The notes: generated by a model not told the origin, from the letters alone. 64,000 nt of DNA from Glebionis coronaria (GCA_025667525.1 CM046882.1:502456792-502520791), one strand, 5' to 3'; counted from the stretch's first letter, positions 9,876 to 21,825 are shown. Numbers and translations are program-made.

Positions 9876-10244
9876 TGTTAGCCTCAAAATGTTGAGTCAA
9901 ACAAGAATATTCGGTCATAAGTTTCTATTGTAATATTATTAGAACGTTGTAATAAGTAGTTAATTAGTCGTGGTTTACGGGCTTGGATTTAATCTAATTA
10001 AAGTCCAAACGTAAAGCCCGGTCCAATATATAGTCCATTAAAGCCCGCATGTGGGTGGACCATATATACTACCCTCCTAGCATGTTAGGAGGGTGGATGG
10101 TCATTTTTCTTATTTCTTAATCTAATATTCTACAAGTTAATCCTCTCCTTCTCTCTACTTTCTCTCACTACTTTCTCTCTCTAGGAATCCATCTCTTTTC
10201 ATCTAATATTCTACAAGTTAATCATCTAAATATATGGGACAACA
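9876..10244 (+). repeat. 3' LTR of the non-autonomous element
   Basis: This LTR is 369 bp, starting TGTTAGCC and ending GACAACA. Near 10205-10225 it carries a second copy of the 'taatattctacaagttaatc' segment found earlier in the same LTR, where the 5' LTR has a different sequence. This suggests a template-switch or conversion patch. The TSD aatta follows at 10245. Confidence 0.92.
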
Positions 10245-12560
10245 AATTAGGATTCACAAAACCATTCAGTTGTTGAACATAGACCTCTTCCTTGAGTTCA
10301 CCATTAAGAAATGCCGTCTTTACATCCATCTGATAGACGATCATATTCATATGGGCTGCATAAGTGAGGAATAGTCGAATAGCTTCTAAACGGGCAACAG
10401 GTGCAAAGGATTCCATAAAGTCGATGCCCAATAATTGCTTGTATCCACGAGCTACTAGTCGAGCTTTGTTCTTCAATATTCCGCCTAACTCATCGAGTTT
10501 CACCTTGTAAATCCATTTCAAAGTGAGTAACTGCACTTTATCCGGGCATGGGACAAGTTCCCATACTTCAAGACATATAAATTCATTAAGTTCTTCTTGC
10601 ATAGCTTCTATCCAACAGGATTGAGTAAAAGCTTGTTGCCATGTCTTAGGTTCAACTTCAGTGAGAAAAGCATCAAAATGACAAAACATTGCATTTTCTT
10701 GTAGCTGACTTCGTGTGGATACCGGACGATTAAGGTCACCAATAATAGAATCTATAGGGTGATCATTTGTCCACTTGCTGTCATGTTCACGAATCCGTGG
10801 ATTGGAGTAAAATGTAGTTGGAGCTTCCTCTGAGGTGGACGACCCGGCTTGATTAGGGTCGGGAATTGGTACACCAAAGAATGGAAGTTCACGCATTTGA
10901 GCGAATTCCAAATCGTGATCATCATCATCCTCTTCATCATCAATAGGCATGACATGAGTAGTTGAAACATGTGTTGGTTGAGAATGACTTGTTGAGGGTA
11001 TATCTTGACCAATTGTAGGTGTAGACGTATCTGATTGTGCTTCGGTTGCTGGAGCGACAACTTCGGTTACCGGAGCTATTACCTCAGGTTCTGGAGCAAC
11101 AATACTTGGAGGAGTAAAGAATTCATCAAAGAACGGTTAAAACAACGTATCCCATTCCTTCCTAGTAGGTGGTGTAAATGATGATGAAGTAGGGTTGTTT
11201 GGGACAAGACCAGAACTAATATTACTGGGTCCCATTTCATGAAGTGCGAGTTCAGAGCTGCTTTGCTCAGAAGCCATTGCTGTCAGCTTATCAAAATCAA
11301 CATTCATAGTTTCGAGGATCTTGTGAGAGTTACGGTTGTAGATTCGGTATGCCCTCTTTGCGGGTGCGTAACCAATAAAAATACCAATATCAGCTTTTGG
11401 TTGAAGTTTTCCCAAATTGTCACCATCATTATTTGGATAGCAAAGAGAACCAAATACATGAAGATATGATAAATCTGGTACTTTTCCATGGAGAAGCTCA
11501 TAAGGTGTTTTACCATGGCGTTTACGAATTAGTGACCGGTTTTGGTGTACACTGCTGTAGATACTGCTTCTGCCCATAAAAATAATGGAGCCTTTGCGTA
11601 AACTAACATTGTTCGAGCAGCTTCCATAAGTGTGCGATTTCACCTTTCAACGACACCGTTTTGTTGTGGAGTGCGTGCAACGGATGTTTCATGAGATATG
11701 CCAACTTCTTCATAATAATCACGCAAGATTTGATTCACAAATTCGGTTCCATTATCTGTACGAATGCGTCGGACAGTAGTGTTGAGATGCACTTGAATCA
11801 TCTTGAGAAATCCGATGATGAATTTTGGTGCCTCATTTTTTGTTTTAAGAAATTTCACCCATGTAAACCGAGAGTAATCATCCACGATAACGAGGATGTA
11901 CCTTTTACCACTAAGACTTTCAACACGCATTGGCCCACAAAGATCCATATGCAACAGATAAAGTTTCTCTTGGTTGGTATCTTCCGTCTTGGGTTTGTAT
12001 GATTTCTTAGTGCTTTTCCCCATTGTACACGCGGAACACAAATGATCATTGTGAAATGAAAGTTTAGGAAGACCACGAACAAGTTCGTTTTTCGCCAAAT
12101 GATTAATAGCGTCAAAGTTAAGATGAGATAACCGTCAATGCCATAACCATGACTTAGTCTTCGATGCTTTGGAGAGAAGACATACGGGAGAAGCGGCCAT
12201 CATGTCTTGTAGAGACAAAGTATACAAATTATTCCCTCGAGTACCTTTCAGTAAATCAACCCCTTCCAAATTATAAATGAAGCAGGTATGCTCTCGAAAA
12301 GCAACTTCTAGGTTTGCATCACAAAATTGTCCCACAGAAAATAAGTTGTGACCGAGACCTTCCACATAATACACTCTTGAAATAATAACATTCCCAATAT
12401 GATATTCACCATAACCCATTATCTTTGCAATATGATCATTTCCAAATCGAACCGTACCAAGAAACTTGCTGACGAAATTTCTGAGCTGAGAGCGATCTCC
12501 GGTCATATGCTTGGAGCAACCAGAGTCCAAATACCAGAGAACAATTTGGACCACCTGTTT
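10245..12560 (-). pseudogene. Copia pol: protease, GAG-pre-integrase, integrase, RT N-terminus
   Basis: Reading down the minus strand, it has the aspartic protease motif YLDSGCSKHMTG (~12540-12505). The SKFLGTVRFGNDHIAKIMGYG segment and the HxxH/CxxC pre-integrase zinc domain follow. The integrase core (HMDLCGPMR, RTDNGTEFVN, TPQQNGVVER) comes next, then the RT start ([36 protein letters not shown]). A stop interrupts LWH-RLSHLN near 12135, a stop follows GVVER near 11640, a frameshift follows and another stop lies near 11137. The frame runs to the nested insertion and resumes at 2880. No ATG precedes the protease motif, so translation must have come from gag by a -1 shift in the 58-bp overlap with the linker frame. 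Confidence 0.93.
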
Positions 12561-13635
12561 TCAACAACAACAGTAGACAATGCATTGGAAACTATTGGTT
12601 CCGGAGTATTAGCAGATACAGATAAAATATTATCAGAATTGCTAACAGGTTTGTGACCCTTAGATTTCCTGCGCTTTCTAATGTGAGTTTTAGCACTAAC
12701 AGGTTTTACTGTTCCAACTTTCTTAGGTTTTGGATTATTCGCGGGCACTATAGTGGGAGTAGACCTATTTAAAGGGCACTTGGTTCCTAAAGTAGTGTCG
12801 GTGTTCCTATTTAAAGGACACGCTTGTGTTTTGGTAGCCTTGGTACTCCTAGTTAAAGGGCACGCTTTCTTCGCTTTAGTGGGAGTGATCCTAGTCAAAG
12901 GACACATATTTCCTACTATAGTGAAAGTTCTACCAGTGGGGCGCCACATCCAACCAACTTGGGTTAACACTTTCCCAGTCGGTTTCCATTCTAATCCATT
13001 TTTCTGGGCATACATCTCATTCACATGGTCAATAAGGCAAGAATCATGACGACTAGAAAACATACATTCATTGCAATTCCAACATTTCAAATTAGAATTC
13101 ACACTAGGCTTAGAACGCTGCACAACCGCAGAGCCTTTAGGTTTAGCTACATGATTCTTTTTATTCAAAACAGAAATAACATTCCTAGGATGGGCTTCTA
13201 CTTTCTTCTTCACTTGACTACTAGATGGGGGCAAGATCCTATCATTTTTCTTGTTTCTTTTAAGCTTAGATCTTTGAGCCTTAGTAGTGGTGCTTACTCC
13301 TGTAGAAGGAAACACGGGAATATTAGAAGCTGGTTTTGATTCCGCCTTATCTTTAGTGACCAATGTTTGAGATGGTTTAGTCCTAGGGACCTTATTAAAT
13401 GGTGTGACGGCTATAAGGTTCCTTTTGATTGCATTAGAGGACGATGCTGAGATAGTGGCTGCGTTATCCACAACATTCTTACCTTTTAGAGTACGAAGTG
13501 TTTCCTTTAACTCAGCGAAGACCAGATTTTTATCACAAATTTGTTCCCTCAAATCAGATATTTCCACCGACTTTCGATTGAATTATTCAATCAACGATTG
13601 ATTCTGTGCAGTGGTATTAGCACATGCGGGCTTTA
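12503..13635 (-). pseudogene. Copia gag-pol linker with CCHC-like cluster and CPL(T/N)R repeats
   Basis: This linker has a Cys/His cluster CWNCNECMFSSRHDSC (~13045-13089), two WKPTG/WRPTG motifs, and four tandem 14-residue units each starting CPLTR or CPLNR. A basic tail follows, and the frame ends at a TGA at 12503-12505 just after ...FSGIWTLVAPSI. The matching region of the plus-strand Copia (18211-18758) ends at the equivalent position. A stop and a frame change separate it from the gag ORF upstream near 13580-13640. Confidence 0.75.
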
Positions 13636-16600
13636 TTAAATCGAAGAGTCGTGTATTTTTCTGTTTAAGTTATCAACTTTGGACAAAATCTTGGAAACTC
13701 GATTATCTAGATCAAGTTTAAAATTCTCAGCGGCCTCAAGTACGTTCACACAGTTAAGCTCCTTAGATTTCTCTATGTCTATCGGCAAAGATTTAGCAAC
13801 TTTGTCACTTGGCTGACGCTGTTTTGATTGTAAATTCAATCGAAAATTCTTTTCAAAGTTTGCATCATCGATATTAACACCTTCGAATGGCGTTTCAAAG
13901 ATTTCTTGAATAAATTGTTGCTTGAATTCAAGCGAAATACAATGTGTTTGAATCTCATCAAAACGTTTTGAAAGCGAAGAATATGAATCTTGAAGCTTTA
14001 AAAATTCAGCGTCAGATTCGTGACAATTACTATCTACCATATTATCCACAGATTCAACATTATGCACAATAGAATCATCATCAACACTTTTATTCACACA
14101 GACAGAAACTATATCATGAGACGTCACTTGTTTCAGAAGCTGATCATTTTGGCGTGAAACCCGTTCTATTTCAAGTAAACTGTTTTCATAAGCATCATCC
14201 ATTTCATTGAAAACACGTCTAACTTCTTCTAATTCCAAAAGCAAATCTTGATCAAGAGTACTAAGACAAGCTTTAACATTCTTTACAAACGGAACAATTT
14301 CATCTCGAAACGTAGCTCTAGTGTGCTCAAAATTCCATTCACCTTCCGTTATGGCCGAAGCCGTCGTACGTTCCAAAATGACCTTGTCAAAATCGGCTAA
14401 GTGTTGGGGTACCGCATTTAAGTTAACGGACGCCTTACTTACCGGTGGAATTAACTTCGTTAAATCCGTTTTGACAAGTGTAGGAGACGTACTAGGAGGG
14501 TTTTCATTTGACAAACTTTGGGGCACAAGAACTGTCAATTCAACTAATTCCTTTTGTAAGCGAATGCGGGTCTTTTTAGACAATTGATCTTTGTTATATT
14601 GATCATAATCAATTGTATGGAATTTTGAAAGCATTTTAGAATGAGTTTCATCCGCAAGTGACTGTGTCTCCTCAGAACTACGAACAAAAGGTGCTTCTTT
14701 CGATTTGCCAATTATGGTCATATCATAAAGACCGGGAATATGTTCCTGAGCTTGTTTTGCATAACCGAGATTAGGTGGTAAATCTTGAAGACGTTTAAGT
14801 TTGAGTTCTTTAAACGATTTAGTTAAAAGATAAACCTTTTCTGTGGAAGCGTATTGTTTTAAAAGCTGTTGTTCTTTGAATTTAAGAAGTTTGGTAGCAT
14901 TAATTTCCGATTCAAACTTTTTAGACTCGAGAGTTTCGAAATCCATTTTAAGTTTCTGAAAATCATTGACAACCGACTCTTTTTCTTTTAATTCATTGGA
15001 AAGATTAGCTTTTAATGATTCTATTTCTTTCAAGTGTTCAATCTTTTCAAAACGAAATTGGTCAAATTCAGAACATGTTATTTTCTCTGCTTGAGGGACC
15101 ATTTCAAAAGTTTTGACCTTTTCTTTATGCAACGCAAGCTCAGCAGTTAGGGTGGAATTCCTATCTATGGATTGTCTGAGGGCCATATGCATTTGATCAA
15201 TAATATGTTTAGGCACCATGACCAAATCATGTTGAGCATAAGATGCCATACCCGTCGTAGCATTTGGTTGAGGTTCACTCAAATGTGTAGGATTGGGTAC
15301 CACATCATTTGAGTTACTAGTCCCCAAATGCTGTTCGAGGTTGTCATTTTCATGCTTAACTTGATGTTGGTTATCATCAATATTATTAGATGTGGTTGGT
15401 ACCTCACTGACGACATCAGAACCGTAGTGAGAGAGATTAGCAACGAGAGCAGCTTGGGCAGAGTGAATGTCATCACAATCTGAATCATATGCGTCAAGAT
15501 CATCAGCTTGATAAGCTGCATTAGAAGTGGAAACGACTGCAATGCCTTCAGTATCTGCTGCCCCTGGGTCTGCAAGAAATGCTAACTCCTCTGAATCCAA
15601 AATCTTCCCCTTAGACTGAGCATCAACCAAATACATCTTCTCACGAAACCATGCATCATCCCTCCTCCTTTTCGGCTGAGTGCATTCCCTAGCCATATGA
15701 CCTTGTCCTCGGCAATTGTAGCAAGTCACAACCTTTTTAGGACCAATAGGACTTCCATTTGCACTAGCTTGAGAATTCACAGCTTGATTGTTCCCAGTCC
15801 TTGTAGGAGGTCCATATGAATTTTGCCTTCCCTGTATAGGTTGCACAGTCACTTGACCATCTTGAACAGTGGCTTGTTGTCGAGGATTTGATGAATTGCG
15901 GAGCTGATTGTTTGTTGGTGGAAATCCTCTAGTTGCAACAAGTTTTGACAAGTAGGCAGTGAGATGGTTTAGAACATCAGCTGGCGTATCATTTGGAGTA
16001 AAGACCGGTGCTTGGATTGGTGGAAGTTCATTAGAGTAGAAGGCTTGTGCTGGTTGTGCTTCTAATGGAAAATATCCTTGCTGAGGAGTATAGCCCATTA
16101 GAGAGGTGTTGGCTTGTGATGGTGATGTCTGATATGGTGGTTGCTGTGGAAAAGATTGTTGATGAACACTTTGTTGAAATGCTTGTTGTGGCATCATTAG
16201 TGGTGGATAAGATGGTTGTTGTGGTTGCTGATAGTTGTGTGGTGGTGTCTGCTGCATGTATGATGGTTGCTGATAAGTATACGCCATGTTTTGTTGAGAA
16301 GCATACATTGCAAGTGGATCATGAACTTGAGGTGTAGACAACCGAGCCTCTATCACATGGCATTCGTGTTGTTAAAATTAAGCTTGAAGTTGATCCATAT
16401 TGGTGTTATGCAAGTCCTTAGCCAATTTAACATCCGTCACATATTTTTTCCATTCTGGAGGAAGAGTGTTCAAATACTTGGTGTTCAATTGAAAGGTAGG
16501 AATTGCCATGCCATAGATATTAAGCTCATTCAACAATAGGGTAAATCTCAGATAGTAATCATTGAGAGTCTCCCCTGGCACATAGGCAAACTTATCAAAA

Positions 16601-17016
16601 GTATCATAAAGCTTACACTCTCGTTCTTGTTTAGTTAACGAGGTGCCTTGCATTAGAACCCGAATTCTAACCCATAACTCTTTGGCAACTTTATGTTTGC
16701 TGACAAGTTTGTAGACATCTGGAGGAAGGGCTTGGAGAATGATGTTTGTAGCATACTTATCACATTTGTCTTGAATCTTCATATCTCCAGTCAACTCACC
16801 CGTTGTGCGAGGACGAGTAGTCGTACCTTCCGTCACTGTACCATAATCTAATGGTCCATTGAGCACCGATGCCTAAATGAGATGTCCATTCTCTTTGTTC
16901 AACATGTAAAGTTCCATTCGGGAAGTCCAATCCTCGTACATAGACTTCTCCAACATTGGTGGACGATTATCCGTACCCGAGAGGATGGACTTATCCGTAA
17001 GAGATGTGTACTCCAT
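13636..17016 (-). pseudogene. Copia Gag (UBN2 capsid, zinc knuckle, coiled-coil spacer)
   Basis: The start ATG at 17016 begins MEYTSLTDKSILSGTDNRPP. The UBN2 capsid-like domain (PPDVYKLVSKHKVAKELWVR, FAYVPGETLNDYYLRF) follows. A Gln/Pro-rich segment and a true CCHC knuckle CYNCRGQGHMAREC (~15690-15730) come next. A long coiled-coil spacer then runs to 13636. In-frame stops lie near 16873 (after NGHLI) and twice near 16365-16380. All three long segments are otherwise in one frame. The spacer (about 600 residues) is the part mirrored by the protein at 4076-6955. Confidence 0.88.
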
Positions 17017-17185
17017 TTCAATTAGTTAAGATTTACAAAGTTGATCAAACAATGAAATAAGGTTAAGTGTTTTTGTGTTGTGGTGTGCTAAAGTCGAGAA
17101 ACAATGTTAAAAGCCCCTAAAATATGTTCTCGATAAACCAAAAATTCCAAGTCAAAATTTTTTTTAAGTAATAATTTTTGGATTG

Positions 17186-17535
17186 TCAGAATGTTGATTT
17201 CTGTCGGAATACTCTTTTCTGTCGGAATGTTGCTGGTATCGAAATATGGCTAGATCGGAATGTCACTATCGGAAAGACCAGATCGGAATGTCACACTATC
17301 TGAATGTCCAGATCGGAATGTCACTATCGGAATGTCCAGATAGGAATGTCACACTATCTGAATGTCCAGATCGGAATGTCACTATCAGAATGTTCAGATC
17401 GCAAAGAGCTGTCAGAATATTTAGATCGGAATATGGCTGACACAATTTAGGCAGAGTAACGACTTAAAATTCCTTATAACCGTCGGAATCCCAGATCGTA
17501 AAGATCGATCGGAATGTCTAGATCGGAATAAGTAT
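17186..17535 (-). repeat. Leader minisatellite: tcggaatgtc repeats
   Basis: In the Copia leader between PBS and gag ATG (17017-17872), about 18 copies of (a)tcggaatgtc or a close variant occur. They form partly regular 30-40-base higher-order units, with gatcggaatgtcactatcgg and gaatgtccagatcgg alternating. The rest of the leader is unremarkable. Confidence 0.85.
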
Positions 17536-17872
17536 CTAAATCCAAGTATCACAAAGTAGAACCAGTCACTTTCCGATGGTGATGGTTATTGCGATCGAAA
17601 CCCTTTTCACATGTACTTTCCGATGGTGATGGTTGCTTGAAATTCGGAATGAAGAAAAACAAGAAATTTTTGAACTTTTGATCCAAGAAAGATTGTGTTT
17701 TAACCAAAACCTATATACCAAACTCACTACGACTTGATAAAAGAATGTATTCGATGTTAAAACACAAACAAACACGAAATTTTTTTGATGATTCGGTAGG
17801 AAACAATCAAAACCACACGTTATGCATAAGAAAGCATAAACAACACAAGTACCAACCTATATTTCATCCCAA

Positions 17873-17884
17873 GCTCTGATACCA
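17873..17884 (-). other. tRNA-iMet primer-binding site
   Basis: The minus strand reads TGGTATCAGAGC, a perfect plant initiator-Met PBS, two bases inside the LTR end at 17887. Confidence 0.92.
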
Positions 17885-17886
17885 TT

Positions 17887-18206
17887 TGTAGAAATGTAAA
17901 TCTTGCTTATGTTTTAGAGAGAGAAAGAGATAGAGAGATGGTGGATTACACACAATTCTAGAGAGAGAAACTTATGTTTACTATGTGAAAAAATGAATAA
18001 CCACACACCCTCTCCATCTAAGGAGAGGGTTTATATACCCAAGCCTTGTAATGGGCTTGGGCTTACATGTTTGGGCCGACCTACACATGTTGTAGGCTAG
18101 GCTTGGGCTTGTTTATTAAATAACGATGTCTAGACTACGAGCTACTACTCAGTATATTGTCGGAGTGACCGCATCTTCCTAAATACGTAAAAACGTATTT
18201 CCAACA
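17887..18206 (-). repeat. 5' LTR of the minus-strand Copia element
   Basis: The 320-bp LTR begins TGTTGGAAATACG and ends TTTCTACA on the minus strand. It resembles the 311-bp LTR at 44840-45150 of the plus-strand Copia. To its right the plus-strand Copia coding sequence resumes immediately (acatg, presumably the right TSD; the left TSD is outside the window). Confidence 0.9.
18007..18037 (-). promoter_or_regulatory. LTR TATA box with adjoining perfect hairpin
   Basis: On the minus strand TATATAA (18037-18031) is followed directly by a 9-bp perfect stem ACCCTCTCC / GGAGAGGGT with a six-base loop (18030-18007). Confidence 0.75.
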
Positions 18207-18210
18207 ACAT

Positions 18211-18758
18211 GTGAATTCTAATTTGAGATGTTGGAATTGTAATGAATGCATGTTTTCTAAGCATCATGATTTATGCCTTGTTGATCACGTGAATGAAATG
18301 TATGCAATTAGGAACAATCTTGAATGGATTCCAACGGGGAAAAATTCACCCAAGTTGGTTGGCAATGGAAACCCACTGGTAGGACCTTCACTGCTAATGG
18401 AACTACGTGCCCTTTAACTAGGATCACATCCACGGAAGTTAGGTCTCAGCGTCCTTTAAATAGGAACACTAGAACTAAGAAATGGAAAAAGCGCCCTTTA
18501 ACTAGGTCTGTCCCCACTATTGTGCCTACCAGTGAAGAAGTACCTCAGGATCTTAGACAACTAGAATCTAAGCCGGCTTTTAGAAAGCAAGTTTGGAAGC
18601 CTAAGAATACTTCGGTTAGCAAATCTAAGATAATTATATCTGTACCTGCTAACACAGAGGAACTACTAGATTACGATACATCGTCCTTGTCTGGTGATAT
18701 TTTCAGGTGGTCCAAATCATCCTCTGGTACTTGGACTCTGGATGCTCAAAGCATATGA
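18211..18758 (+). pseudogene. Copia gag-pol linker (CCHC-like cluster, CPLTR repeats)
   Basis: LRCWNCNECMFSKHHDLC begins the fragment right at the boundary with the minus-strand LTR. WIPTGK then shifts frame near 18345 into FTQVGWQWKPTGRTFTANG. Three 14-residue units follow (CPLTR, RPLNR, RPLTR, two having lost Cys). The frame ends at TGA 18756-18758 after SSSGTWTLDAQSI. It overlaps the pol frame by 61 bp in the -1 register, as in the minus-strand copy. Confidence 0.75.
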
Positions 18759-21700
18759 CCAGAGATGGCTCGATGCTCAGAAATTTCGTCAGCAAGTTTC
18801 TAGGAACGGTTAAATTCGGCAACGACCATATTGCGAAGATCATGGGTTATGGTGAATACCAAATTGGGAATGTTACGATTTCAAGGGTTTATTATGTGGA
18901 GGGACTTGGTCACAATCTATTTTCAGTGGGACAATTTTACGATTCAAACCTTGAAGTGGCTTTTCGACAACATACTTGCTTTATTCGCGATCTGGCAGGA
19001 AATGATTTGTTAAAGGGTTCTCGAGGGGATAATCTCTACACACTGTCCATTCAAAACATGATGGCCGCCTCTCCTGTTTGCCTTCTCTCCAAAGCATCTA
19101 AGACCAAGTCATGGTTGTGGCATCGTCGGTTATCTCATCTTAACTGTGATGCTATAAACCATTTGGCTAAAAACGAACTTGTTCGTGGTCTTCCAAAACT
19201 TAAGTTCGACAAGGATCATTTATGTTCCACGTGTTCTTTGGGGAAAAGCACAAAGAAATCATATAAACCTAAAGCTGAAGACACCAACCAAGAACCACTG
19301 TATCTCTTGCACATGGATCTTTGCGGGCCCATGCGTACGGCTAGTGTGAGTGGTAGAAAATACATCCTCGTCATGGTGGATGATTTCTCAAGGTTTACAT
19401 GGGTAAAATTTTTAGCATCCAAGGATCAAGCACCAGAGTATATTATTACTTTCTTAAAGATGATCCAAGTACGTCTTAATGCTACAGTTCGCCGCATTCG
19501 GACTGATAACGGCACTGAGTTCGTTAATCAGACTCTTCGAAATTATTATGAAAAGGTTGGTATTTCTCATGAAACATCTGTGGCTCGCACTCCACAACAA
19601 AATGGTGTCGTTGAAAGACGTAACCGCACACTTATGGAAGCTGCTAGAACTATGTTGATTTATGCGAATGCTCCTTTATTCTTATGGGCTGAAGCAGTGG
19701 CAACCGCATGTTATACCCAAAACCGCTCCATCATTCGTAAACGTCATGATAAAACTCCATATGAGCTACTTCATGGACACAAACCCGATATTTCATATCT
19801 TCGTGTGTTTGGTGCACTGTGTTATCCAAATACAAATAGTGAGAATTTGGGCAAACTTCAACCGAACGCTGATATTGGAATTTTCATTTGTTACTCGCCT
19901 GTAAAGAAAGCTTACCGAATTTATAACCGTCGTCTTGGCAAGATTGTAGAAACTTTGGATGCCGATTTTGATGAGTTGACAGCGATGGCTTTTGAGCAAC
20001 ACAGCTCTGAACCCGCATTACATGAGATGGGAACCGGTACAATCAGTTCCGGATTAACTCCCAACAATCCTACTTCTCCATCATTTATACCACCTACAAG
20101 GTCCGAGTGGGATAAGTTATTTCAACCTATGTTTGATGAATTCTTTGATCCACCGAGTAATGATTATCCAACACCTACAGCAGTAGCTCCGATTCCCGAA
20201 GTTGTTGCTCAAGATAATGGAAATCAGTCCGAGACATCTACTGTTACTCTTGAACCAGATGTCCCATCCCCCAACAATTCACAAACTACACCTGAATCAT
20301 CACCCCCACTCGTGTTGAAGAGGATCCCTATGATCACGACTTGGAATATGCTCACTTACAAGAGCTTCCCTTCTTTGGTTCACATATACCTGAAGACCCT
20401 ACCGGTGCGTCTACCTCAGAGGAAGCTCCTGCAATCGTTCACTCCCGGCCACCACGGATTGAAACTCACAACAAAAAATGGACAAAGGATCACCCAATCC
20501 GCAATATAACTGGTGACATCGATCGACCAGTCTTAACACGCCACCAACTCCAAGAACATGCATTATATTGCTATTTTGATGCATTTCTTTCCGACACTGA
20601 ACCTAAAAACTGGCAACAAGCCATGACCAAATCATCTTGGATTGAAGCCATGCAAGAGGAACTTAATGAATTTCAACGTCTTGAAGTGTGGGAATTAGTT
20701 CCTTTATCCAGCAACATTGAAATCCTTACATTGTTGTGGGTATATAAGGTTAAACTCTACGAGTTAGGTGGAGTGCTAAAGAACAAAGCTAGATTGGTTG
20801 CTAGAGGTTACAAACAAGCTTTGGGTATTGAATTTGAAGAATCCTTTGCTCCTGTTGCACGATTGGAGGCAATTAGACTATTCCTTGCTTATGCTGCTCA
20901 TATGAACATGATTCTACCAAATGGATGTTAAGACGGCATTTCTTAATGGTGAATTAAGGGAAGATGTCTACGTAAGCCAGCCGAATGGGTTCGTCAACTC
21001 GGAGTATCCTATTCACGTGTACAAGCTCAAGAAGGCTCTTTATGGGTTGAAACAAGCTCCACGCGCGTGGTACGATCTCTTATCGTCGTATCTCATCTCG
21101 AAAGGCTTCTCCAAAGGCAAAGTGGACCCAACATTATTTATTCTCAAGGAGGACAACGACATGATTCTGGTACAAATTTATGTTGATGATATAATATTTG
21201 CTACTACTAATCAAAGACTGTCTGACCATTTTGTGAAAATTATGTCCACACGTTTTAAGATGTCAATGATGGGAAAATTTTCATTTTTCTTAGGGTTACA
21301 AATTTCTCAGAATCCCAGAGGCATCTTCATTAATCAATCCAAATTTGCTCTTGAATCATTAAAGAAATATCATTTTGGCAATTGTGACCCCGTGGATACT
21401 CCAATGGTGGAGAGATCCAAGTTAGATGAAGATAAGGAAGGGATAGATGTCGATCCTAAACTTTATCGTGGAATGATCGGCACCCTTCTCTATCTGACTG
21501 CTAGCAGGCCTGATTTGCAATTTTCTATATGCATGTGTGCCCGGTATCAGGCTCGGCCTACCGAAAATCACTTACATGTTGTGAAAAGGATCGTTCGGTA
21601 TCTTAAAGGAACACTTCATCGTGGTCTGTGGTATCCGAAGGATTCCTCTATTGCACTAATCTCATATGCAGATGCGGATTATGCCGGGTGTCAAGATACC

Positions 21701-21825
21701 AGACGTAGCACTTCTGGCAGTGTGCAACTTCTTGGAGATAGACTTGTTAGTTGGGCATCAAAAAGGCAGAAAAGCGCTGCGATATCAAGTACTGAGGCTG
21801 AATACATTGCTATGTCCGGTTGTTG
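18698..21825 (+). pseudogene. Copia pol: protease, integrase, RT and most of RNase H
   Basis: This frame has protease WYLDSGCSKHMT, then the pre-integrase HRRLSHLN...CSTCSLGK. The integrase core follows (HMDLCGPMR, VDDFSRFTWVKF, RTDNGTEFVNQ, ARTPQQNGVVERRNRT), all intact to 20509. A frameshift near 20310 moves to the frame with [12 protein letters not shown] and the RT fingers ([20 protein letters not shown]). A two-base deletion near 20915 shifts again to [15 protein letters not shown]. The catalytic IYVDDIIFA box is near 21177-21203 and RNase H has [11 protein letters not shown] and [13 protein letters not shown]. It is split at 21825 by the Gypsy insertion and resumes at 38174. The pol frame has no ATG before the protease motif. 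Confidence 0.95.

Larger units (their letters stand above)
2881..10244 (+). mobile_element. Complete non-autonomous Copia-like LTR element encoding only a coiled-coil Gag-spacer-like protein
   Basis: This 7364-bp element is flanked by the TSD aatta (2876-2880 and 10245-10249). It has 367- and 369-bp LTRs, a degenerate initiator-Met PBS, a repeat-rich leader, one long ORF and 2.5 kb of non-coding 3' sequence. A polypurine tract precedes the 3' LTR. No capsid (UBN2) domain, zinc knuckle of the CX2CX4HX4C type, protease, integrase, RT or RNase H is present. The 3' blocks (about 7415-7680, 8330-8660, 8897-9530) match blocks of the plus-strand Copia at 38725-38880 and 43145-44400. It therefore looks like an internally deleted member or parasite of that lineage. 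Confidence 0.9.
2138..18206 (-). mobile_element. Degenerate Ty1/Copia element on the minus strand, hosting a nested element
   Basis: The order on the minus strand is 5' LTR (18206-17887), PBS, repeat-bearing leader, gag, gag-pol linker, protease, integrase, reverse transcriptase and RNase H. This order (integrase before RT) is diagnostic of Copia. The element is interrupted by the complete LTR element at 2881-10244 (TSD aatta). It is cut at 2138 by an Athila LTR, so its 3' LTR is outside the window. It inserted into the gag region of the plus-strand Copia at 18207. Stops and frameshifts occur throughout, so it is non-functional. Confidence 0.93.

Noticed and set aside
17246..17440. 64-codon ORF with repeated SECPDRNVT
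   Set aside because: It is a translation of the leader minisatellite on the strand opposite to the element's coding strand.
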